From: Gammaproteobacteria bacterium
Lineage (GTDB): Bacteria > Pseudomonadota > Gammaproteobacteria > UBA6429 > Thiohalophilaceae
NCBI GenBank assembly: GCA_022712915.1
Contig: JAFLJQ010000103.1
Location: 1-37,899 of the forward strand
Direction: 5' to 3'
Length of the DNA: 37,899 nt
The notes below the pieces were generated by a model. That model had not been told where the DNA came from. It made no database searches and worked only from the letters and a program-made list of their open reading frames with translations. Position 1 is the stretch's first letter; the number at the start of each line of letters is the position of its first letter. The position numbers and the translations under genes were made by a program. Positions 9,740-17,656 of this stretch are shown piece by piece.

Positions 9740-10420
9740 ATGCTGATAAGTTTTTTGATGACATTGATCGTTTTGTGTATTAGCAGCCTGATTTATATCG
9801 GTCTGCGGGCAAACGAGGCTGACTGGGGATCAATCAGGTCGAATATTCTTGATGGTCTGCTGCGTATATTTTGTAAATGTTATCACCGCCTTCGCTTTGA
9901 TATGATCCCTTTGCCCGAAAGTGGCCCAGCTATTATTGCCTCCAACCATATTTCCGGCCTTGATCCCTTTTTGATTTTTGCCTCCTGCAAAAGGCCTGTT
10001 CATTTTATGATCGCGTCCAATCAGTATTATCGCTTTGGTCTAACCTGGTTGTTTAAACTGGGTGGTTGTATTCCGGTTGATATGGAGGGGCGTAGTGATG
10101 GTGCTATACGAACGGCCTTGAAGGCTCTGGAAGAGGGTAAGGTCGTGGCCTTGTTTCCACAAGGGGGTATCCACCGAGCCCATCAACCTCGTTCCAGACT
10201 CAAACGTGGCGTGCACAAACTGGCTGAGTTGTCGGGTGCCCCGGTTTACCCTGTGCGTATCAGCAACGTGCGTGGAGCTGGCTTTGTTGCTAAAGGTGTC
10301 ATCCTACGTGGTGAAGCTCGACTTAAGAGCTTTGCCCCTATTGGATGTGCCGCAATGGATCGCCATGCCTGTCTGGATGAGCTTGCACTATGTCTCAAGA
10401 TCCATGAACATGGTCTTTAA
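9740..10420 (+). CDS. 1-acylglycerol-3-phosphate acyltransferase-like (PlsC family)
   Basis: A 226-residue protein with an N-terminal membrane helix (ISFLMTLIVLCISSLIYIGL) and the acyltransferase motifs NHISGLDPF (H70 and D75 of HX4D) and FPQGGIHR (139-145; usually FPEG). PlsC-family enzymes acylate lysophosphatidic acid or related acceptors at the membrane. This short form could also act in another lipid pathway. A GAGGA Shine-Dalgarno precedes the ATG. It sits 19 bp after the ZIP gene, probably in the same transcript. Confidence 0.8.
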   Translation: MLISFLMTLIVLCISSLIYIGLRANEADWGSIRSNILDGLLRIFCKCYHRLRFDMIPLPESGPAIIASNHISGLDPFLIFASCKRPVHFMIASNQYYRFGLTWLFKLGGCIPVDMEGRSDGAIRTALKALEEGKVVALFPQGGIHRAHQPRSRLKRGVHKLAELSGAPVYPVRISNVRGAGFVAKGVILRGEARLKSFAPIGCAAMDRHACLDELALCLKIHEHGL

Positions 10421-10568
10421 TAAAGTTCGCGCCTATTTTTTTTACTGTTGTTAACATTTAAAGCGTTCTTATTTTTAATCATTATTTGTCTGTTCAGTAT
10501 CTTCTTAAGTAAAAATACGATATTGCCGATGTATGTTCTAACACCTGGAGGTTAAAACCGGATACAGC

Positions 10569-12080
10569 ATGCATGCCATCATTGCCAATTGGATCAGTAT
10601 CTTTTTTGGCAGCCTGTTTGGGTTGCTCTTATTCGCCATTGTCTGGATGTATATCACTGATGTGTTGCAGACTAGTCATGCTGTTAGACGCAATTATCCC
10701 GTCATTGGCCGCCTGCGTTATCGCATGGAACGTTTGGGTGAATATTTCCGGCAATACTTTTTTGCCCATGACCGGGAAGAAATGCCCTTTAACCGAGCTA
10801 CCCGTGCCTGGATTTACCGCACAGCCAAGGGGCTAGGGGGGATGGTTGGGTTTGGCTCGACCAATGACATGCGCGAAGCGGGTTCGGTTATTTTTGTTAA
10901 TGCTTCCTTTCCCCGTCTGGAGGAGGAACACACGCCCATGCCGCCGTTGATTATCGGTGCGCAATGTGAAAAACCCTTTATCGCACAAAATATTTTTAAC
11001 ATCTCGGGCATGAGTTATGGCGCTATCTCTAAACCAGCTGTACAGGCCTTGGCAAGAGGTGCGGCCAAGGCCGGTGTATGGTTCAATACGGGTGAGGGGG
11101 GGTTGTCACCTTATCATCTTGAGGGTGGTTGCGATCTAATTTATCAAATCGGCACGGCCAAGTATGGTGTCAGGGATGTTAACGGTAATCTTGATGATCA
11201 ACGTTTGAAGGGTATGGCCGAGCAGGTCAAGGCCTTCGAGATAAAATTATCTCAGGGAGCCAAACCTGGTCGCGGTGGTGTCTTACCGGCCAATAAGGTG
11301 ACACAGGAAGTCGCCGATATCAGAGGGATTCCCATCGGGCAGATTTCCAGTAGTCCAAATCGACACCGTGATATTGGTAGCGTCGAAGCCCTGTTAAAGA
11401 CCATGTATCATATTCGAGAGGTCACTGGTCGACCAGTTGGATTCAAGGCCGTGCATGGTTCTGCCCAATTCATGCGTGAACTATGTGAGGAGATATACAG
11501 GTTAGGTATTGATTATGCCCCCGATTTTATTACTGTCGATGGCGGTGAAGGGGGCACCGGTGCCGCGCCTCAGGTTTTAATCGATCATGTCGGTTTACCG
11601 CTGGCCGAATCTCTACCCATGGTGGTGGATGTATTGATGGAATATGACTTCAAAAATCGTGTCCAGGTGATTGCCTCGGGCAAGTTGACCACCTCGGCTT
11701 ATGTTGCGTGGGCATTGTGTATGGGGGCGGATTTTGTCGTGTCAGCGCGTGGTTTTATGTTTTCCCTTGGCTGTATTCAGTCGCTACAGTGCCATAAGGA
11801 TACCTGTCCCACTGGCATTACTACCCATAATAAACGTATGCAAAAGGGATTGGTGGTGGAAGATAAGGCCGGACGTGTTGCGGCCTATGCCCATTGGGTT
11901 AATCATGAAATAAATTGTCTTGCCCACTCCTGTGGCTTGCGCAATGCCCGTGAATTTAAACGCGAGCATGTCCGAATCGTTCAAAAACCGGGTTATAGCG
12001 TATCATTGGATAAACTATATCCTTATGCCAAGGCGCGTGATGCCATTATCCATGACTTGACCCAGCTCAAGGGCGCGTGA
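10569..12080 (+). CDS. Membrane-anchored FMN-binding glutamate synthase family protein
   Basis: A 503-residue protein with one N-terminal transmembrane helix (about 10-32) and a GltS-type TIM barrel. FMN-barrel signatures include MSYGAISKPAVQALARGAAK, FNTGEGGLSPYH, KPGRGGVLPANKVT and DGGEGGTGAAP. A cysteine cluster C-x5-C-x4-C (CIQSLQCHKDTCPTG) matches the 3Fe-4S site of glutamate synthase. The glutaminase domain and the GltB beta-helix are absent, so it is not a complete GOGAT; the electron donor and substrate are unknown. A GGAGG-like ribosome site (10546-10551) lies about 17 bases upstream, so the exact start is less certain. Confidence 0.85.
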   Translation: MHAIIANWISIFFGSLFGLLLFAIVWMYITDVLQTSHAVRRNYPVIGRLRYRMERLGEYFRQYFFAHDREEMPFNRATRAWIYRTAKGLGGMVGFGSTNDMREAGSVIFVNASFPRLEEEHTPMPPLIIGAQCEKPFIAQNIFNISGMSYGAISKPAVQALARGAAKAGVWFNTGEGGLSPYHLEGGCDLIYQIGTAKYGVRDVNGNLDDQRLKGMAEQVKAFEIKLSQGAKPGRGGVLPANKVTQEVADIRGIPIGQISSSPNRHRDIGSVEALLKTMYHIREVTGRPVGFKAVHGSAQFMRELCEEIYRLGIDYAPDFITVDGGEGGTGAAPQVLIDHVGLPLAESLPMVVDVLMEYDFKNRVQVIASGKLTTSAYVAWALCMGADFVVSARGFMFSLGCIQSLQCHKDTCPTGITTHNKRMQKGLVVEDKAGRVAAYAHWVNHEINCLAHSCGLRNAREFKREHVRIVQKPGYSVSLDKLYPYAKARDAIIHDLTQLKGA

Positions 12081-12097
12081 TTCTTTGTTTTGCGACG

Positions 12098-12125
12098 CTT
12101 GAATATCGCCTTTTAAGCCTTATCT
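12098..12125 (+). promoter_or_regulatory. Sigma-32 (RpoH) type promoter of clpB
   Basis: CTTGAA at 12098-12103 is a perfect -35 box. After 14 bases, CCTTATCT (12118-12125) fits the -10 consensus CCCCATNT at all but two C positions. It lies 45 bp upstream of clpB, a classic heat-shock gene, so RpoH control is likely. Confidence 0.7.
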
Positions 12126-12170
12126 ACTACCATAGTTAAACAAGAACCTTTTGCTGCGGGGAGCGGTACT

Positions 12171-14768
12171 ATGCGAATGGATAAACTGACGAGTAAATTT
12201 CAAAGCGCGATCGGCGATGCACAAAGCCTGGCGATCGGACGTAATCATCAATATATTGAACCTCTACACCTGTTGCTGGCCTTACTGGATCAGGATGGTG
12301 GTACGGTGCGACAGGTTTTGCTTAAGGCCGAGGTCAATGTCAATCTGTTGCGTTCACAATTGGGTGATGCACTGGATCATATGCCGCGTGTTATTCAGGC
12401 CACAGGTGAAGCGCATATTTCCAGTGAATTGAGTCGTTTGTTAAATCTGACCGACAAGCTGGCTCAGGATCGAAAAGATGATTATATCTCCAGCGAATTA
12501 TTTGTCCTGGCCGCCATAGATGACAAGGGCAAGGTCGGCGAACTATTGAAGAAGGCCGGTGCTGAAAAAGACAAACTGGAAAAATCCGTCAAGAAAATGC
12601 GTGGTGGCGCGAAAGTTGATAATCCCAATGCAGAAGATCAACGCCAGTCATTGGAAAAATATACCATCGACCTGACCGAACGTGCTGAACAGGGCAAACT
12701 CGATCCCGTTATTGGCCGTGATGATGAAATTCGTCGTACTATTCAGGTGTTGCAGCGCCGCACTAAAAATAATCCCGTATTGATTGGTGAGCCCGGTGTT
12801 GGTAAAACCGCCATTGTTGAAGGTCTCGCACAACGTATTATTAATGGAGAAGTACCGGAAGGCCTGAAAAACAAGCGCGTTTTGTCGCTGGATCTCGGTT
12901 CCCTTTTGGCCGGAGCCAAATTTCGCGGTGAGTTTGAAGAACGCTTGAAAGCCGTTATTAATGATCTTGCTAAACAGGAAGGACAGATCATTTTATTCAT
13001 CGATGAACTGCATACCATGGTTGGTGCTGGTAAGGCCGAGGGTGCCATGGATGCCGGTAACATGTTAAAGCCTGCCCTGGCGCGAGGTGAATTACACTGT
13101 GTGGGTGCAACAACCTTAGATGAATATCGCAAGTACATCGAAAAAGATGCCGCACTGGAACGTCGCTTTCAGAAGGTTCAGGTTGGTGAACCGACCGTGG
13201 CCGATACCATTGCTATCCTGCGTGGCTTGAAAGAAAAATACGAAGTTCATCATGGTGTGGATATTACTGATCCGGCGATTGTTGCTGCGGCCACGTTATC
13301 CCATCGCTATATCACGGATCGGCAATTACCCGATAAAGCCATTGACCTGATAGATGAAGCCGCCAGCCGTATTCGTATGGAGATCGACTCCAAACCAGAA
13401 TCCATGGATAAATTGGATCGAAAACTCATTCAGTTAAAAATAGAGCGTGAGGCCCTTAAGAAGGAGACCGATGAGGCATCAAGAATGCGACTCAAAAATC
13501 TTGAAGATGAGATCAGCAAGCTGCAAGCGGAATATAACGGCCTGGAGCAGATCTGGAATTCAGAAAAGGCTGCCTTGCAAGGTTCGCAACATATCAAAGA
13601 ACAACTGGAACGTGCCCGTCAGGATCTGGAAACCGCACGTCGTGCCAGTGATCTGGCTCGTATGTCGGAACTGCAATATGGCAGGATCCCTGAGCTGGAA
13701 AAGCAACTGGAGATGGCATCTGATGTGGAAGTGAAAGACACCAAGTTGTTACGCAATGCCGTTAACGAAGAAGAGATCGCCGAAGTGGTGGCCAAGTGGA
13801 CCGGGATTCCCGTGTCAAAAATGCTCGAAGGCGAACGGGACAAATTGTTGAGAATGGAAGATGCCCTGCATCAACGCGTTGTGGGTCAGGAGGAAGCTGT
13901 TCGGTCTGTGTCCGATGCCATTCGCCGTTCCCGTGCCGGGCTATCCGATCCTAGTCGGCCCAATGGTTCATTTTTATTCCTCGGGCCAACCGGTGTCGGC
14001 AAGACCGAATTGACTAAGGCCCTGGCTGAATTTCTGTTTGATACCGAAGATGCCATCGTGCGTATCGACATGTCAGAGTTTATGGAACGCCATTCCGTGG
14101 CCAGGCTGATTGGTGCACCGCCCGGTTATGTCGGTTATGAAGAAGGTGGTTATCTAACAGAAGCTGTTAGACGCAAACCCTATTCGGTGATCTTGCTGGA
14201 TGAAGTGGAAAAGGCCCACCCGGATGTGTTCAACATCTTGTTGCAGGTTTTGGACGATGGACGTCTTACCGATGGTCAGGGCCGCACCGTTGATTTTCGT
14301 AACACCGTCATCATCATGACATCAAATTTGGGTTCACAACAGATCCAGAAATTGTCCGGTGAAGAAAATTACGACAAGATGAAAGAAGCGGTCATGGAAG
14401 TTGTTGGCGATCACTTCCGCCCCGAGTTTGTAAACCGTATCGATGAAGTTGTGGTCTTTCATCCGTTAGGTCGGACACAAATACGTGCCATTGCCAATAT
14501 TCAGTTTGAATACCTGCGTCATCGTCTGCAAGATCGTCACATGGATATTGAATTGAGTGAAGCCGCTTTGGATAAACTTGGTGAAGCCGGATTTGACCCA
14601 GTCTATGGAGCACGTCCGTTGAAACGTTCTATACAAACCCACGTCGAGAACCCACTGGCACAGGATATTTTATCAGGTAGGTTTTTACCGGGTGATGTGA
14701 TTCAGGTGGATGTGGAAGGTGACAAACTGGTGTTTTCTAAATCTTCTGTTAAGGCGTCAGCTGCATAA
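12171..14768 (+). CDS. clpB: ClpB AAA+ disaggregase
   Basis: An 865-residue Hsp100 chaperone that rescues aggregated proteins together with DnaK. In order: the N-terminal Clp domain ([20 protein letters not shown]), NBD1 with Walker A GEPGVGKT and Walker B ILFIDELH, the coiled-coil middle domain (about 405-530), NBD2 with Walker A GPTGVGKT and Walker [12 protein letters not shown], and a C-terminal domain ending in KSSVKASAA. The length is normal and the start MRMDKLT is conserved. The upstream RpoH-type promoter and downstream hairpin suggest a monocistronic unit. Confidence 0.96.
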   Translation: MRMDKLTSKFQSAIGDAQSLAIGRNHQYIEPLHLLLALLDQDGGTVRQVLLKAEVNVNLLRSQLGDALDHMPRVIQATGEAHISSELSRLLNLTDKLAQDRKDDYISSELFVLAAIDDKGKVGELLKKAGAEKDKLEKSVKKMRGGAKVDNPNAEDQRQSLEKYTIDLTERAEQGKLDPVIGRDDEIRRTIQVLQRRTKNNPVLIGEPGVGKTAIVEGLAQRIINGEVPEGLKNKRVLSLDLGSLLAGAKFRGEFEERLKAVINDLAKQEGQIILFIDELHTMVGAGKAEGAMDAGNMLKPALARGELHCVGATTLDEYRKYIEKDAALERRFQKVQVGEPTVADTIAILRGLKEKYEVHHGVDITDPAIVAAATLSHRYITDRQLPDKAIDLIDEAASRIRMEIDSKPESMDKLDRKLIQLKIEREALKKETDEASRMRLKNLEDEISKLQAEYNGLEQIWNSEKAALQGSQHIKEQLERARQDLETARRASDLARMSELQYGRIPELEKQLEMASDVEVKDTKLLRNAVNEEEIAEVVAKWTGIPVSKMLEGERDKLLRMEDALHQRVVGQEEAVRSVSDAIRRSRAGLSDPSRPNGSFLFLGPTGVGKTELTKALAEFLFDTEDAIVRIDMSEFMERHSVARLIGAPPGYVGYEEGGYLTEAVRRKPYSVILLDEVEKAHPDVFNILLQVLDDGRLTDGQGRTVDFRNTVIIMTSNLGSQQIQKLSGEENYDKMKEAVMEVVGDHFRPEFVNRIDEVVVFHPLGRTQIRAIANIQFEYLRHRLQDRHMDIELSEAALDKLGEAGFDPVYGARPLKRSIQTHVENPLAQDILSGRFLPGDVIQVDVEGDKLVFSKSSVKASAA

Positions 14769-14794
14769 ATTTTTTCAATCAGACTTTCCTACTT

Positions 14795-14821
14795 AACGCC
14801 CCGCAAGGGGCGTTTTTTTTA
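14795..14821 (+). terminator. Rho-independent terminator of clpB
   Basis: AACGCCCC-GCAA-GGGGCGTT followed by eight or more T. The stem is perfect and starts 27 bp after the clpB stop. Confidence 0.92.
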
Positions 14822-15117
14822 TTCCTTACTCCTGTGAAGGATGGTTAGGATGGGAGTGAGCAATAGACTTTTGTTTGGATAACTTTGTAGTGATTTAAAT
14901 TAAAAATATTTTTATCTGAAAAAATATTTCTGGCCAATTATATTTGAACTGCCGCTATACTGTTACATGAGGTTGCTTGGGTTTAAAACATACAAATGAA
15001 TATGATTATTAAGGGCTATATCTCGTTACAGATTTTATTTGAGAACCTTTTTTATATGAGGAAATTTACTGATCAACAATGTTGGCTGTGAACAAAGGAT
15101 GTTTTTATGTTGTGGTC
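14822..15117. other. AT-rich intergenic stretch without a gene
   Basis: About 300 bases between the clpB terminator and a MITE. It is AT-rich, with runs such as ATTTAAATTAAAAATATTTTT. I see no convincing coding frame or RNA. It could contain the promoter of the two-receiver gene, now pushed away by the MITE. Confidence 0.4.
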
Positions 15118-15121
15118 TATA

Positions 15122-15396
15122 GGGCACTTCTATAAATGCATTTTTCACCCAAGGGGCACAAGTCCGCGATAGCGGTGTCAGCGCCGTGCTCGAACACCTG
15201 GACGGCACCTTGTCCTCATGTATGTCATATATACTTCGGCTCTAGGATTCTGGCTCCATGCGTCATGCAATCTCCTGCTCTGACCTCCATGGAGGGAGGA
15301 AATGCAAAAGGATTGTATGGAACAATTCTTGCCATGCCGTCGTGCGCGCGGAACTTCTTTGCTCTCACGAAAAAAGCACTATTTATAAAAGCGTCC
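15122..15396 (+). mobile_element. MITE family A, copy 4 (long form)
   Basis: A 275-bp element with ends GGGCACTTCTATAAATGC and TTTATAAAAGCGTCC, bounded by perfect TATA duplications (15118-15121 and 15397-15400). It holds the family string GGGGCACAAGTCCGCGATAG plus an extra module (GACCTCCATGGAGGGAGGAA) shared with copy 5. It is noncoding; reading frames through it are accidental. Confidence 0.82.
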
Positions 15397-15445
15397 TATA
15401 TATTAATGTATGTACATTTGTTAACAATCAGAAGGATATGAAACT

Positions 15446-16243
15446 GTGGTTGATCTCACAATAGATCAGTTATCTGTGTTACTTGTTGAACCATCGGCTA
15501 CACAGCGTCGGATAATTGAAGGTTACTTAAAAGCCTATGCCGTGACGAACCTTTCATCTGTATTGACGGGCAGCGAGGCATTAATCTCCATGAAGCAATA
15601 TATACCTGACCTTGTTATTAGCAGCATGCACTTAGCCGATATGACGGGGACTAAATTGGTTCAGACTATGCGTATGGACAGTGAACTGGAGAAAATTCCT
15701 TTTATGCTGGTTTCGAGTGAGACAGATTATCGTTATCTGGATCCTATTCGTCAGGCGGGTGTTATTGCCTTATTGCCTAAACCATTTGAAGCTGAACAAT
15801 TGCACAAGGCACTTTGTTCAACCCTGGATTTTTTAACGCCAGGAGAGTTAAAAACACGCGGTGGAATAGATATCGAAAACCTCAAAGTTTTAATTGTGGA
15901 TGATAGTTTTACTGCGCGTCAACATATATCTCGTGTGTTGCATAATATGGGGTTTGAGAATTTAATTGAAGCGAAGGATGGTGTTGAAGCGAGTGAAATT
16001 ATTCAGCATAATTATTTCGATCTGATAGTTACGGATTATAATATGCCAAATATGAATGGAATGGAATTGGTTGAGTATATTCGCACTAAAAGTGAGCAAG
16101 CGAGTATCCCGATACTTCTGGTTTCCAGCGAAAATGATGAGAGTCGTCTTGCTGCGGTACAACAGGCTGGTGTTTCCGCTGTTTGTGATAAACCCTTTGA
16201 ACCGGAATATGTGAAACGATTGCTTGAAAAAATATTAGACTAA
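15446..16243 (+). CDS. Double-receiver response regulator (degenerate REC + active REC)
   Basis: A 265-residue protein made of two CheY-like receivers and no output domain. The first (about 10-130) has lost phosphorylation: VEPS replaces the acidic pair, and S60 stands where the acceptor aspartate should be (VISSMHL), although the lysine in LLPKPF remains. The second (about 146-265) is intact, with VDDS, D197 (VTDYNMP), a serine in LVSS and K in CDKPFE. The start is GTG at 15446, nine bases after a GGA ribosome site. Long MITE copies lie on both sides in opposite orientation, and the stop codon lies at the edge of the downstream one. It may act as a chemotaxis-like or scaffold regulator; its partner is unknown. 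Confidence 0.82.
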   Translation: MVDLTIDQLSVLLVEPSATQRRIIEGYLKAYAVTNLSSVLTGSEALISMKQYIPDLVISSMHLADMTGTKLVQTMRMDSELEKIPFMLVSSETDYRYLDPIRQAGVIALLPKPFEAEQLHKALCSTLDFLTPGELKTRGGIDIENLKVLIVDDSFTARQHISRVLHNMGFENLIEAKDGVEASEIIQHNYFDLIVTDYNMPNMNGMELVEYIRTKSEQASIPILLVSSENDESRLAAVQQAGVSAVCDKPFEPEYVKRLLEKILD

Positions 16244-16809
16244 GGGTGCTTCTATAAGTAGTGTTTTTTTGCGAGAGCAAGGAAGCACCGCGCGCACGAC
16301 TGCATGGCAAGGATTGTTCCATACAATCCTTTTGCATTTCCTCCCTCCATGGAGGTCAGAGCAGGAGATTGCATGACGTATGGAGCCAGAATCCTAAAAC
16401 CGCAGTGTGTATGACATCACTGCTGTCCCGTTAAGTATTTAATCCATTTTAAAGATCTAAACTGCAAAGGGCGCAAAGGATCGCAACGTTATTGTGTTTT
16501 ATATTAGAGGGAAATTAGAGCTTATCCGAAGACTTCAAGCTCATTTTTTATGAATTACCGAATTTATTTTTTCTTTGCGCCTCTTTGCGATAAAGTGTGT
16601 TTTATAAATAATTTTCATATCTCCTGCCCATTTCAACCTCCTCAAGCCGTTAAGTACCCGGTAGATATATGATTTTTTGATTCTTAACGGGACAGCCGTG
16701 ATATGATGTACATGAGGATAAGGTGCCGTCCAAGTGTTCGAACATGGCGTTCACGCTGCTATCGCAAACTTGTGCCCCTTGGGTGAAAAGTGCATTTATA
16801 GAAGTGCTC
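16244..16809 (-). mobile_element. MITE family A, copy 5 (long form, inverted, interrupted)
   Basis: This copy runs opposite to copy 4. Its right end reads, in reverse, GAGCACTTCTATAAATGCAC, and its left end is GGGTGCTTCTATAAGTAG. It shares the GACCTCCATGGAGGGAGGAA module with copy 4. A second element (16416-16702) splits it; without that insert it would be about the length of copy 4. The flanks CTAA and TTTA do not match well, so the target duplication has decayed or been lost. Confidence 0.75.
16416..16702. mobile_element. Nested 287-bp inverted-repeat element inside MITE copy 5
   Basis: The terminal inverted repeats are ATCACTGCTGTCCCGTTAAG (16416-16435) and, reverse-complemented, ATCACGGCTGTCCCGTTAAG (16683-16702), matching at 19 of 20. 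The flanks ATGAC and ATGAT suggest a 5-bp target duplication with one change. Removing the insert restores a sequence that aligns to copy 4. The interior is AT-rich with GCAAAGGGCGCAAAGG-type motifs and has no transposase. Confidence 0.78.
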
Positions 16810-16821
16810 TTTAACGTGAAT

Positions 16822-17202
16822 CTACTGATTTTGCCATGCTTGTTTTATGGTATCGGACAGTTTCATGGGGTCGAAAGGCTTAGCAATAACTTCAATGGCT
16901 CCCAATGATTTGAAGTATGCTATTTCCTGCGGTTGAACCTTGGCTGTCATGAACATGACCGGTGTATTGCTCAGTTGTGGTAATTTGCGTAGTTCTTGCA
17001 GCGTGGTAGGGCCATCCATACCGGGCATCATTACATCCAGCAGGATTAGGTCTGGACTAAAGGCTGGGGCTTCATGAATGGCCTCTTTTCCTGAGTTGCA
17101 TATCTTGAGTTCAAAACCTCCGACATTTTCCAGCGCGATCTGGGCAATTGCCTGGATATCTGGTTCATCCTCGACATAAAGTATTTTATTCAACTCGGCC
17201 AT
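16822..17202 (-). CDS. CheY-like single-domain response regulator
   Basis: A 126-residue stand-alone receiver. The acidic pair E11-D12 (YVEDEPD), phosphoacceptor D56 (LLDVMMPGMDG), T87 (MTAK) and K108 (IAKPFDP) are all present, so it should be phosphorylatable. The ATG at 17202 is preceded by GGAG at a seven-base spacing and is preferred over a TTG 12 bases upstream. It lies between two MITE copies and among PAS and histidine kinase genes, so one of these kinases is a likely partner, but no pairing is proven. Confidence 0.88.
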   Translation of the reverse strand: MAELNKILYVEDEPDIQAIAQIALENVGGFELKICNSGKEAIHEAPAFSPDLILLDVMMPGMDGPTTLQELRKLPQLSNTPVMFMTAKVQPQEIAYFKSLGAIEVIAKPFDPMKLSDTIKQAWQNQ

Positions 17203-17323
17203 TATTTTCTCCAATGGGGCAAGTGTCTCCTAACGACGGTAAACCTATGTCATTAGATAATTGGCTAAGTAGTCTTGTAAATTTCATGGTTTTAAGTCGT
17301 ACCATTATTCAACATCGACTCTA

Positions 17324-17530
17324 GGGCACTTCTATAAATGTACTTTTTACCCAAGGGGCACAAGTTTGCGATAGCAGCGTGAACGCCGTGCTCGAACACC
17401 TGGACGGGCATGTATGTCATATACACTGTGGTTCTAGGATTCTGGTCCCATGCTTCATCCAATTTCCTGCATTCATGCGTGCGGTGCTTTCCTTGTTCTC
17501 ATGAAAAAATTACTATTTATAGAAGCTCTC
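17324..17530 (+). mobile_element. MITE family A, copy 6 (medium form)
   Basis: A 207-bp element with ends GGGCACTTCTATAAATG and TTTATAGAAGCTCTC, bounded by perfect TCTA duplications (17320-17323 and 17531-17534). It has the GGGGCACAAGT string but lacks the GACCTCCATGGAGG module, so it is an internally deleted form of copy 4. The rest of 17203-17656 holds no gene. Confidence 0.82.
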
Positions 17531-17656
17531 TCTATTTAGAATAATATAAAAGTGACATTTCGCCATTGTTCTTGTAACAATTTTGAGGAATAGCAGTGGT
17601 GAAATATTGTTGCGTGTATTGAGATGCGAATATGGGTTGTAATTCCACTTTTATAG

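Noticed and set aside
15136-15441. 101-codon open frame in MITE copy 4
   Set aside because: It lies almost wholly inside a noncoding repeat, and the matching frame is not kept in other copies.
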